Shown piece after piece: positions 53,677 to 61,677 of a DNA stretch of 64,000 nt. This stretch comes from an uncultured Actinomyces sp. GTDB lineage: Bacteria; Actinomycetota; Actinomycetes; Actinomycetales; Actinomycetaceae. The DNA lies in assembly GCA_938041695.1 (NCBI GenBank), contig CALISI010000031.1, positions 77,851 through 141,850 on the forward strand, given 5' to 3'. Every line of letters begins with the position of its first letter. Within the stretch, counting starts at the first letter, position 1. The position numbers were made by a program, and so were the translations under genes. The notes under the pieces are model-generated. The model was not told the DNA's origin and did not search any database. It saw only the letters and a list, made by a program, of their open reading frames with translations.

Positions 53677-54333
53677 CTACCGCATCCACGGCGCATCGGC
53701 GGCCCTCAACCCCTCCCAGTTGCGACCGCGAGCAGCATGCGCCGCGAGGATACCGATGACAGCAGATGGGCTATGCAGGCGGCCCGCGAGCACCATGTCG
53801 AGAGCCTGGTCCAGCTGGACCCACGCATACTGCATCGTCGCTTCCTCATCCTCGCGCTCGAAGACCGTTCCGGTCGCCTCGAGGTCTCGAGCGAGGAACA
53901 CACGCAGAGGCTCATTCGTGCCACCGGGCGACGTCAAGAAATCGACGAGAACCTCCCACCGGCCAGCCTTCATGTCAGTCTCTTCCGCGAGCTCACGCTC
54001 GGCGGCAATGAGCGGATCTTCGCCAGGAATATCGAGGAGGCCAGCGGGAATCTCCCACAGATTGGCCTGCACCGGATGACGGTACTGGCGTTCCATGAGG
54101 ATCTCTTCAGCCCCCGCCTCGCCGCGCATCGCCACGACGGCCACAGCACCCGGATGACGGGTGTACTGACGCACCACCGGGTCCTGCCCCTTCACGACGA
54201 CGACATGATCTTCGACCATGTCGACGATCCGGCCGCTCCACACGACATCGCTCGCAGCAACCTCGTGAGGGCTCGGCTGATCCGCGATCGCCCGGACCTG
54301 GTCGCTCGACAGAAAATGCATGTCGTCTCTCAT
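53677..54333 (-). CDS. Nudix hydrolase, ADP-ribose pyrophosphatase type
   Basis: 218 residues. The Nudix box [22 protein letters not shown] (about 98-119) has all key glutamates, and the upstream [36 protein letters not shown] is that of the ADP-ribose pyrophosphatase group. It is the homologue of Rv1700, downstream of pyrG, and its start overlaps the pyrG stop by 4 bases. It would cleave ADP-ribose to AMP and ribose 5-phosphate. Confidence 0.92.
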   Translation of the reverse strand: MRDDMHFLSSDQVRAIADQPSPHEVAASDVVWSGRIVDMVEDHVVVVKGQDPVVRQYTRHPGAVAVVAMRGEAGAEEILMERQYRHPVQANLWEIPAGLLDIPGEDPLIAAERELAEETDMKAGRWEVLVDFLTSPGGTNEPLRVFLARDLEATGTVFEREDEEATMQYAWVQLDQALDMVLAGRLHSPSAVIGILAAHAARGRNWEGLRAADAPWMR

Positions 54334-55997
54334 TCCTTTTCGTCAGAGCGCGAAGAGTAACGTCCCACGTGACGCTTCAACGCAGCTTCGATCAATCCCG
54401 CGAACAGCGGGTGCGGACGCGTCGGACGACTCTTGAACTCCGGATGCGCCTGCGTTGCAACATAGTAGGGGTGCACAGCCGAATCAAGCTCGACGAACTC
54501 AACAAGCGAGCCATCCGGAGAGGTGCCGGAAATCTTCAGGCCCGCCGCTTCGAGGCGGTCGCGGTAGGCATTGTTGACCTCGTAACGGTGACGGTGCCTC
54601 TCGCTCACATCGGTCGTACCGTACACGGTGGCGACAATCGAATTCGGGACGAGGTGTGCGGGGTATGCGCCGAGACGCATCGTGCCACCCATATCGCCAC
54701 CCCCATCGACGAATTCGTGCTGGTCAGCCATCGTGTGGATGACGGGTTCGGTCGTATCGGGGTCCATCTCAGTCGACGAAGCACCCGGGATACCAGCGAG
54801 GTGACGCGCAGCCTCGATCACCATGCACTGCAGTCCCAGGCACAGGCCCAGGGTCGGGACACGATGCTCGCGTGCCCAGCGCAGCGCACCGAGCTTGCCT
54901 TCAATGCCACGAATACCGAATCCACCGGGAACGACGATTGCATCCACACCGGCGAGCTCGCGGGCAGCGCCTTCTGGCGTCTCGCACGTATCCGATGCGA
55001 CCCAACGGATATCGACCCGCGCGTTGTTCGCGAAGCCGCCGTGCTTGATGGCCTCAGACACCGACAGATAGGCGTCGTGCAGGTCAATGTACTTACCGAC
55101 GAGGGCAACCTCGAGCCGGTGCTTGGGGGAATGAACGCGCTCGAGCAGTTCCTTCCATTCCTTCCAGTCCACGTCGCGGAAGGACAGTCCGAGTCGCTGG
55201 ACAAGGTAGGCGTCAAGACCCTCGCGATGCAGTGTCAGCGGCACGTTGTAGATCGAAGGCACGTCTGCACACTCGATGACCGCGTCGCGGTCAACGTCGC
55301 ACATGAGTGCGACCTTCGACTTGATCCCTTCGGGCAGCGCGCGATCAGTGCGCAGCACCAGCGCGTCCGGCGCGATGCCAATCGACCGAAGCGCACTGAC
55401 GGAGTGCTGCGTCGGCTTCGTCTTGAGCTCGCCGGCTGCAGGCAAGAACGGAATGAGCGACACGTGCACAAAGGCGACGTTCGAGCGTCCGAGGTCGTGG
55501 CGCACCTGACGAGCCGCCTCGAGGAAGGGCTGCGATTCGATGTCGCCAACGGTACCGCCGATTTCAGTGATGATGACGTCGGGACGCTTCCCGTTCCCAT
55601 CAGGCTGCGCCTGACGACGCATCACATTCTTAATCTCATCCGTGATGTGCGGAATAACCTGAACGGTATCGCCCAGATACTCGCCGCGGCGTTCCTTAGC
55701 GATAACCGTGGAGTACACCTGGCCTGTCGTCGCATTTGCAGCGCCCGACAGGTTCACATCCAAGAAGCGTTCGTAGTGGCCGATATCAAGATCGGTTTCC
55801 GCGCCATCCTCCGTCACGAAAACCTCGCCGTGCTGGAAGGGATTCATCGTGCCGGGATCGACATTGATGTAGGGATCGAGCTTCTGCATGACCACATGCA
55901 GTCCCCGGGAGCGAAGCAACCGACCCAAGCTAGAGGCGGTCAGGCCCTTGCCTAACGAGGACACAACGCCACCCGTGACAAAAATATGCTTGGTCAT
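54330..55997 (-). CDS. pyrG: CTP synthase
   Basis: 555 residues from the ATG at 55997, the family N-terminus [19 protein letters not shown]; an earlier in-frame start at 56039 would add 14 unconserved residues. The amidoligase domain covers 1-270 ([16 protein letters not shown]) and the glutaminase domain 290-540 with the nucleophile Cys in [12 protein letters not shown]. It makes CTP from UTP. It is coupled to the Nudix gene. Confidence 0.97.
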   Translation of the reverse strand: MTKHIFVTGGVVSSLGKGLTASSLGRLLRSRGLHVVMQKLDPYINVDPGTMNPFQHGEVFVTEDGAETDLDIGHYERFLDVNLSGAANATTGQVYSTVIAKERRGEYLGDTVQVIPHITDEIKNVMRRQAQPDGNGKRPDVIITEIGGTVGDIESQPFLEAARQVRHDLGRSNVAFVHVSLIPFLPAAGELKTKPTQHSVSALRSIGIAPDALVLRTDRALPEGIKSKVALMCDVDRDAVIECADVPSIYNVPLTLHREGLDAYLVQRLGLSFRDVDWKEWKELLERVHSPKHRLEVALVGKYIDLHDAYLSVSEAIKHGGFANNARVDIRWVASDTCETPEGAARELAGVDAIVVPGGFGIRGIEGKLGALRWAREHRVPTLGLCLGLQCMVIEAARHLAGIPGASSTEMDPDTTEPVIHTMADQHEFVDGGGDMGGTMRLGAYPAHLVPNSIVATVYGTTDVSERHRHRYEVNNAYRDRLEAAGLKISGTSPDGSLVEFVELDSAVHPYYVATQAHPEFKSRPTRPHPLFAGLIEAALKRHVGRYSSRSDEKE

Positions 55998-56069
55998 GGA
56001 ATTTTCCGCACGCGCCGTGCGCATTGAAGTACTCACCATGGAACTTCAGCTTAACACTGCCTGAATGAA

Positions 56070-56106
56070 TCGGCCCCCGCGATCTGGGCAGATCAGCGGG
56101 GGCCGA
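56070..56106 (-). terminator. Terminator of the tlyA-recN-steAB operon
   Basis: TCGGCCCCCGC (56070-56080) pairs with GCGGGGGCCGA (56096-56106), and the inner GATCTG/CAGATC extends the stem. It lies past the steB stop in the leftward direction, so pyrG probably has its own promoter. Confidence 0.8.
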
Positions 56107-56132
56107 CGAGGAAAATCGCGTATTGACGCGCT

Positions 56133-57026
56133 TTATTTGGTGCTCGGGAGGACAGACTGCGCTCCGTTACCCACACCAAAGGCGCGGGCTCCGGTGGCGG
56201 GCGTGGACAGAGCGAGCGCAGTATCTACGGCAGCGAGCGTGGTACCGACCGAGTCAACGGTCGTCACGGCGGTGCCGCTGGCGCGCACAGAAGTGATCAT
56301 CGCGTCGCGTGTCGACGCATCGCCCACGAGCACACCGGACGTCGAGCCGACGGCTTGGGCCAGACCAACCCAGGCATCGGAGCTGGCGGTTAGTGCGACA
56401 GGGGTCGCGTCGTTCGAGGCCACGGCCTGGGCGCGCTGTCCGACAGCGACGATAGTGGTAGCGGCGCCGGCCGGGTCCTCATCAATCGTCATGATCGGGG
56501 TGGATTCATCCGTCAGAATCTGACGCAGTAGGTCAGTCTCGGAACCGGTCGAGGTGAGCACTTGAGCGATCGAGTAACCCACCACACCATCCGCGCTTGC
56601 CGTCTTCGCCGCGCCGGAGGTCAGATGCGAGGCGAGTGTTGTCGACAGGGTTGTGCGGTACTGGCTCATGGATGTGGACTGCCAGTTGTCGCTCAGCGTC
56701 ACGCGGCCGACGACGCTCGCTCCGGCATCGGTGAGCGTCGAACGGAGGGCTGCGACGTCATCATCCGACGCACCGGGGAGCACGACAAGCGCGACCTTGG
56801 CGCCGGTCAGGGAACCCGCGAGAGTCGAGGAAGCGAGGGCTTTCAGGCCTGCAGCCTCGGCTTCCGCCTGCGCGCCCAGCTGGGGATCGGTCGCGCTCGA
56901 AGTCGACGACGCGTTCACTCCGGCGTGGATACGACTCTGAAGCGGACCGGCGCCCAGGACGACTCCGACGGCGAGAGCGATGAAGATCCCGATGATCGAG
57001 ACAACGTGATAGCGAAAGTTAATCAT
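56133..57026 (-). CDS. steB: SteB/MctB-family membrane protein
   Basis: 297 residues. The N-terminus MINFRYHVVSIIGIFIALAVGVVLGAG is the family signature and single membrane helix; the rest is an extracytoplasmic alpha/beta domain rich in Ser/Thr/Ala. The M. tuberculosis homologue Rv1698 (MctB) is linked to copper tolerance, and the Corynebacterium one (SteB) to cell-envelope division with SteA. It overlaps steA by 4 bases. No Cys or His-rich copper site is evident, so the division role seems the safer inference. Confidence 0.88.
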   Translation of the reverse strand: MINFRYHVVSIIGIFIALAVGVVLGAGPLQSRIHAGVNASSTSSATDPQLGAQAEAEAAGLKALASSTLAGSLTGAKVALVVLPGASDDDVAALRSTLTDAGASVVGRVTLSDNWQSTSMSQYRTTLSTTLASHLTSGAAKTASADGVVGYSIAQVLTSTGSETDLLRQILTDESTPIMTIDEDPAGAATTIVAVGQRAQAVASNDATPVALTASSDAWVGLAQAVGSTSGVLVGDASTRDAMITSVRASGTAVTTVDSVGTTLAAVDTALALSTPATGARAFGVGNGAQSVLPSTK

Positions 57027-58168
57027 TGGGTTCCTCCAGCGGAATGCATCAGCGAGACAAAGAAAGAGGTAATCGGGTGCAGCAGGTCATTACCCCACGG
57101 GGTCGACCACAGTGCGACGCCCATCAGCCCAAGAGCCACAAGGGCGAGAAAAACGAGGGTCCAGCCGCGAGGGCGCGGGCGGAACGTGGCCGCAACTGCC
57201 TGCACGCCAATAAGTCGCGAACCAACCGCAAGGCGAGAGAAAAACGCAGGGGCGACGAGCGCGCGTCCAGCGTCCACAAGCTCAGCCACCCCGTAGGAAA
57301 CACCGGCCGTGATCACCGCGGTTGCGCTTGAATGAGCGGCAACGACGAGGGCCGCGTCGAGAGACGTACCGGCCATGGCCACACGCTCGTAGACGATACC
57401 CATACGATCGAGTCGCTGGGCACCGGGTGCGAGACCATCACCACCGACCCGCACGATAAAGGCGCGTGCACGACGAATGGCCTTCTCGCTCATCAGGTCT
57501 GCATCACCCACGACGAGGTCGAGCGTGAGGTGCGCTTTGAGGGCGACGTCCGCTCCCCCATCGACAGCGATAACGAAAGGAGCAGCCTCGGAACGCCAGC
57601 GGGCAAGCGCGCGACAATCGCTCGCTGCCTCGCTCGCGGCGCTTACCAGCAGAATCGGACGCTTGCCAAGGCCATCAATAGAGGGCACTCCCTCACCACG
57701 TAGAACGGTCGCACCATCCTTGGCCAGGTAGTCTTCGACAGATCCCTCAAACCCGGCGAACAGCGTGGCCGAGTCAGCGACCTCAACATCCAAGTCCTCG
57801 GCTGACACAGCCCTACCGGTCGCAATGACACCGCCATCAACGAGGACCTTGCCGCCCGTGACGGCGACTTCCTGTCCCTCGCGCAGCGACATGATGTCTT
57901 GACCGAGGTCGTCAACGAGCGCGATACCGGCGTCGACAATGAGACGCGGACCGAGAGCTGCGGTGCGTCCCGTCAGCGAGGGCTGGGCGTTGAGGACTGC
58001 GACAGGCGCGGCTTCAACCAGCGCAGCAGCACTCTCGCGGTCCAAGTCTGCGACGTTGATAACGGCGATCTCTCCACGCTCGAGGCGCGTTGCCAGGTGC
58101 TTGGGACGGTCATCGACGCGTACGCGCCCCAACTGGCCCTTCGATTCCTTTGAAAGTGTTTCACTCAT
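57023..58168 (-). CDS. steA: SteA-like cytokinetic-ring protein
   Basis: 381 residues. An N-terminal cytosolic region with TGRTAALGPRLIVDAGIALVDD, a thiamin-pyrophosphokinase-like fold (about 185-300, FVIAVDGGADVALKAHLTLDLVVGDADLM) and one membrane helix near the C-terminus (about 345-362, TLVFLALVALGLMGVALW). This is the Rv1697/SteA family. In Corynebacterium SteA and SteB localise at the septum. It is coupled to recN and steB by 4-base overlaps. Confidence 0.88.
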   Translation of the reverse strand: MSETLSKESKGQLGRVRVDDRPKHLATRLERGEIAVINVADLDRESAAALVEAAPVAVLNAQPSLTGRTAALGPRLIVDAGIALVDDLGQDIMSLREGQEVAVTGGKVLVDGGVIATGRAVSAEDLDVEVADSATLFAGFEGSVEDYLAKDGATVLRGEGVPSIDGLGKRPILLVSAASEAASDCRALARWRSEAAPFVIAVDGGADVALKAHLTLDLVVGDADLMSEKAIRRARAFIVRVGGDGLAPGAQRLDRMGIVYERVAMAGTSLDAALVVAAHSSATAVITAGVSYGVAELVDAGRALVAPAFFSRLAVGSRLIGVQAVAATFRPRPRGWTLVFLALVALGLMGVALWSTPWGNDLLHPITSFFVSLMHSAGGTQ

Positions 58169-59841
58169 CCCTGCGATTGTGACACGGCGGAAGCCAAGAC
58201 TTGCGAAGCGTGGCGGCGCGCCGCAGCCGAGTGCGGATCCCCACCCATCATGCGCGTCAGTTCGGCTTCGCGCGCCTGCCCGCGCACGTCACGAACCTGC
58301 GTCGTCCCGTCGTTTTTCTCGATGACGAGATGCTGGTCCCCGAACGCAGCAACCTGAGCCAAGTGCGTCACGACGATGACCTGGCGCGATGCGGCGAGTC
58401 TCTTCAGCCGTGCGCCTACCTCCGTCGCTGTCTGCCCGCCGATGCCAGCATCAATCTCGTCGAAAATAAACGTGGACGAGGCCTCGGTGCGTCCAAGAAT
58501 CAGCTCGAGGGCGAGCATGACGCGCGAGAGCTCGCCGCCGGAGGCACCCTGTCCGAGGGGACGCGCAGGAGCATGCGGATGCGGCTGCAGGCGGAAGACA
58601 ACGCTCTCACACCCGTGGGACGTCGGCTTGGTTGCATCGAGGTCAATGTGGAGGGTGGCGTCGGGCATCGACAGGGCATGTAGCTCATCGTTGACGCCGC
58701 TGGCGAGTTCTGCCGCGAGCGTGGCGCGCGCGGCCGTCAGGCGAGAGCCGCATGCGAGCACGTGTGCCTGCGCGGCACCGAGCTCCTCCTCAACGAGGGC
58801 CGGGTCGGAGGTAGGAGCCGATAGCTCGGCGAGCCGAACACGCGCTTCTTGGACCCACGTGAGCAGGCCCTCAACATCGGCCGCTCGGCCGCGCAACGCA
58901 TCTTTAATCGCAGCCCGACGGGCATGAATCTGCGCCAGCCGCTGCGGATCCGCGTCAAGTCGACTCAGATAGGACGACACATCATCAGCGAGAGCATCCA
59001 ACTCGAGCGCCTGATTACGGGCACGGGCGACGAAATCAGCCACGGCCTCGTCGAAGCGCGAGGCCTCGTCCAGCTGCGCGTACGCACTACGTGCGGCCTC
59101 CACCGCACCCGCGTAATCCCCGCGATCATCCCCCTTCAGAAAACCAAGGGAGGCACCCATCAGAGCGCGAAGATCCTCGACGTTCGTCAGGCGCGCGGCC
59201 TCTCGCACCAGGTCTTCTTCTTCACCCGGCTGCGGATCGAGCGCCTCGATCTGCTCGATTGCGGCACGCAAGTCATCGATTTCCTCGGCACGCTCAGACG
59301 CGTCGCCACGCAGGGAATCAAGGCGATGCTTGATATCAACGGCACCGCGAAAAGCTGCGCGATACTCTTCCACCACAGCCGCATGTGCACTGCCTCCAAA
59401 TTGGTCCAGAGCACGTCGTTGAGCGGCCTCCCCCGTCAGCCGAATCTGATCCGACTGACCATGGATCGTCACCATCGACCCGACGATATCGGCCAATACG
59501 GAAGCAGGAACGGGACGGGAACCAAGGTGCGCACGCGAGCGCCCCGCCGCACGGACCGACCGACCAACAATCAGCTCATCACCTTCAACGAGGCCACCAG
59601 CGTCCTCCACGCGCGACCCAATATCGGGCGTGATCGAAAAAATGCCATCGACCGACAGACGCTGCGCACCGCTACGCACGAGCGCAGCGTCAGCGCGAGC
59701 CCCGAGAAGAAGCTGCAGACTCGACAACACCATCGTTTTACCGGCACCAGTTTCACCGGTCACAACGACGAGCCCAGGGCCAAAGTCGACGTGTGCGTTG
59801 GCAATGACACCCAGATTGGAGATATCGAGAGATTCAATCAC
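58165..59841 (-). CDS. recN: DNA repair ATPase RecN
   Basis: 558 residues from the GTG at 59841, which overlaps the nadK stop (GTGA) and has GAGGGATG upstream. SMC-like: Walker A GETGAGKTMVL near residue 30, long coiled-coil arms (about 150-370), ABC signature LGQGASGGELSRVMLAL and Walker B TFIFDEIDAGIGG. RecN acts in double-strand-break repair. No LexA box precedes it here, since it lies inside the operon. Confidence 0.96.
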   Translation of the reverse strand: MIESLDISNLGVIANAHVDFGPGLVVVTGETGAGKTMVLSSLQLLLGARADAALVRSGAQRLSVDGIFSITPDIGSRVEDAGGLVEGDELIVGRSVRAAGRSRAHLGSRPVPASVLADIVGSMVTIHGQSDQIRLTGEAAQRRALDQFGGSAHAAVVEEYRAAFRGAVDIKHRLDSLRGDASERAEEIDDLRAAIEQIEALDPQPGEEEDLVREAARLTNVEDLRALMGASLGFLKGDDRGDYAGAVEAARSAYAQLDEASRFDEAVADFVARARNQALELDALADDVSSYLSRLDADPQRLAQIHARRAAIKDALRGRAADVEGLLTWVQEARVRLAELSAPTSDPALVEEELGAAQAHVLACGSRLTAARATLAAELASGVNDELHALSMPDATLHIDLDATKPTSHGCESVVFRLQPHPHAPARPLGQGASGGELSRVMLALELILGRTEASSTFIFDEIDAGIGGQTATEVGARLKRLAASRQVIVVTHLAQVAAFGDQHLVIEKNDGTTQVRDVRGQAREAELTRMMGGDPHSAAARRHASQVLASAVSQSQG

Positions 59842-60668
59842 TGCGCAGCATCCCTCCATCCACGTACCGGCAAATTGAACTTACGGACGAGACGCGCAGA
59901 AAACGGCGTATCGTCCACACGCACCAGCTGCACAGGAGAAGAACCCACGCGCGCCCGCACGACGCCACTTGCCGGGACAGTCATACGGCGCAGGCCATCA
60001 CACCACATTTCCGGAGCAGTCCACATATCATCGAGGACCACAATCTCCACACACGCCGACGGGCCAACGACGAGCGGACGCGTAAACAACCCGTGCGCCG
60101 CCAACGGGGCAACAACGATTGCCTCCGTATCCGGCCACACGACGGGCCCACCAGCGGAGAAAGAATAGGCAGTTGAACCGGTCGGCGTCGACAAAATCAT
60201 GCCGTCGGCGCCGTACGTCGACACTTCCTGTCCATCGACGACGAGGGCAAAATGAACGGGGTGAGCGACGTCCGTGTGCATAACAACCGCTTCGTTGAGC
60301 GCCCAGTCGTCAGCCTTGGAACCGTCGGGACGCTCCATCGTCACATCCAGGGTCATGCGACGTTCGACCGAAAAATCTCCGTCGGCGATCTTGCGTGCAA
60401 GGTCACCGGTACCCTTATCACCCAGTTCCGTCAAGAAACCCATGTGGCCAGCGTTGATACCCAGCAGAGGGACGTCCAGGGCACGCGCACTCGATGCCGC
60501 CACCAAAAATGTTCCGTCACCGCCGATCGATAGCACCATGTCGATGCCACCCCCGGAGGCGTCTTCGACAACCTCGATGTCACGCGCCTTGAGGGCCTCC
60601 GCCAAGCTCACAGCACTCGTCACCGCGTTCGGGCGGTGACGATGGCGCACCATCAACACACGGGTCAT
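59838..60668 (-). CDS. nadK: NAD kinase
   Basis: 276 residues. The nucleotide motif GGDGTFL (about 49-55), the NE motif ALNEAVVM and the family segment TPTGSTAYSFSAGGP are all present. It makes NADP from NAD. It overlaps tlyA and recN by 4 bases each, as in the tlyA-ppnK-recN run of M. tuberculosis. Confidence 0.97.
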   Translation of the reverse strand: MTRVLMVRHRHRPNAVTSAVSLAEALKARDIEVVEDASGGGIDMVLSIGGDGTFLVAASSARALDVPLLGINAGHMGFLTELGDKGTGDLARKIADGDFSVERRMTLDVTMERPDGSKADDWALNEAVVMHTDVAHPVHFALVVDGQEVSTYGADGMILSTPTGSTAYSFSAGGPVVWPDTEAIVVAPLAAHGLFTRPLVVGPSACVEIVVLDDMWTAPEMWCDGLRRMTVPASGVVRARVGSSPVQLVRVDDTPFSARLVRKFNLPVRGWRDAAQ

Positions 60669-61492
60669 GAGTGTCCTCCAGCCGGACCAGCAGCGACCGC
60701 CGCACGGATATAATCGGTCAGTTCAGAAGGATCGATGGGATCAGGATAATCTCGTCGCATATGCACGAAATACTCGACGTTACCGCTCGGCCCAGGAAGA
60801 GGTGATGCGGCAATAGCGGCGATGTCGAGCCCCAGGTTGATGGCACACCGCGCTACCTTTTCCACCGTCTCAACGTGATGCTCCGGGTTGCGAACCACTC
60901 CCCCGTGCCCGAGCCTGTCTTTTCCGATCTCAAACTGAGGCTTGACCATCAACAGAAAGTCAGCGTGTGGAGCGGCCGCTGCGACCAGTGCGGGCAGCAC
61001 GAGGGTCAGCGAAACAAATGACATGTCCCCTACAACGAGTTCGGGGGCTGGTGCGACCGCGGCAGGATCGAGGGTGCGCACGTTCGTCCGATCGTGAACC
61101 TCGACGCGAGGATCGGACTGCAGCTTCCAGGCCAGCTGACCGTACCCCACGTCGACGGCAACAACCGAAGAGGCACCGCGCCGCAACAAAACGTCGGTGA
61201 AGCCACCCGTCGAGGCACCCGCATCCAACGCGCGGCGTCCTTCGATCACCGGCGCTTTATCACCGAGCGCGTCGAGGGCGCCGGCAAGCTTGTGCGCGCC
61301 ACGCGAGACGTACTCAGGGTCGTCGGATTCCTCAACAACGATCGCCTGGGCAGGATCCATCTGACGGGCCGGCTTCACGACAACCTGACCGTCGAGCTTG
61401 ACGCGCCCATCCTCAATCATCTGTGCGGCCGCGGACCGCGATTTCGCGAGCCCACGTCGGACCAGCTCAGAATCAATACGGCGAAGCTTCAC
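60665..61492 (-). CDS. tlyA: 16S/23S rRNA 2'-O-methyltransferase TlyA
   Basis: 275 residues. The S4 RNA-binding domain is at 1-60 (RRIDSELVRRGLAKSRSAAAQMIEDGRV), followed by the methyltransferase domain with ALDAGASTGGFTDVLLRRGAS, VVAVDVGYGQLAW, VVGDMSFVSLTLV and LMVKPQFEIGKD. TlyA methylates C1409 of 16S and C1920 of 23S rRNA; its loss gives capreomycin resistance in mycobacteria. Overlaps are 4 bases at both ends. Confidence 0.95.
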   Translation of the reverse strand: MKLRRIDSELVRRGLAKSRSAAAQMIEDGRVKLDGQVVVKPARQMDPAQAIVVEESDDPEYVSRGAHKLAGALDALGDKAPVIEGRRALDAGASTGGFTDVLLRRGASSVVAVDVGYGQLAWKLQSDPRVEVHDRTNVRTLDPAAVAPAPELVVGDMSFVSLTLVLPALVAAAAPHADFLLMVKPQFEIGKDRLGHGGVVRNPEHHVETVEKVARCAINLGLDIAAIAASPLPGPSGNVEYFVHMRRDYPDPIDPSELTDYIRAAVAAGPAGGHS

Positions 61493-61677
61493 CCATCACT
61501 CCGATCCTTATGAGCGACACGAATATGTTCCGCAGGAACGGCCGCGCCGCCGGGAACGTCGGCAGACAGGGTCCGGCGCAAATCAGACTCAATGGCTTCC
61601 AGCGTCGCAATTTGCTCCGACGCTGGAAGACCATCGAACCCGACGAGCCGAGCCTCCGTCTGCTCGCGTAGGGCCAT
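61489..61677 (-). CDS. Small conserved protein between HAD fusion and tlyA
   Basis: 62 residues, one predicted long helix (about 18-38, LPASEQIATLEAIESDLRRTL) and a polar tail. It holds the same place as the short Rv1693 gene in M. tuberculosis. Overlap with the fusion gene is one base (TGATG) and with tlyA 4 bases, so it is translated. Function unknown. Confidence 0.75.
   Translation of the reverse strand: MALREQTEARLVGFDGLPASEQIATLEAIESDLRRTLSADVPGGAAVPAEHIRVAHKDRSDG

Noticed and set aside
54369..55955. Long plus-strand frame opposite pyrG
   Set aside because: pyrG is unambiguous on the minus strand; the plus frame reads as an antisense shadow.
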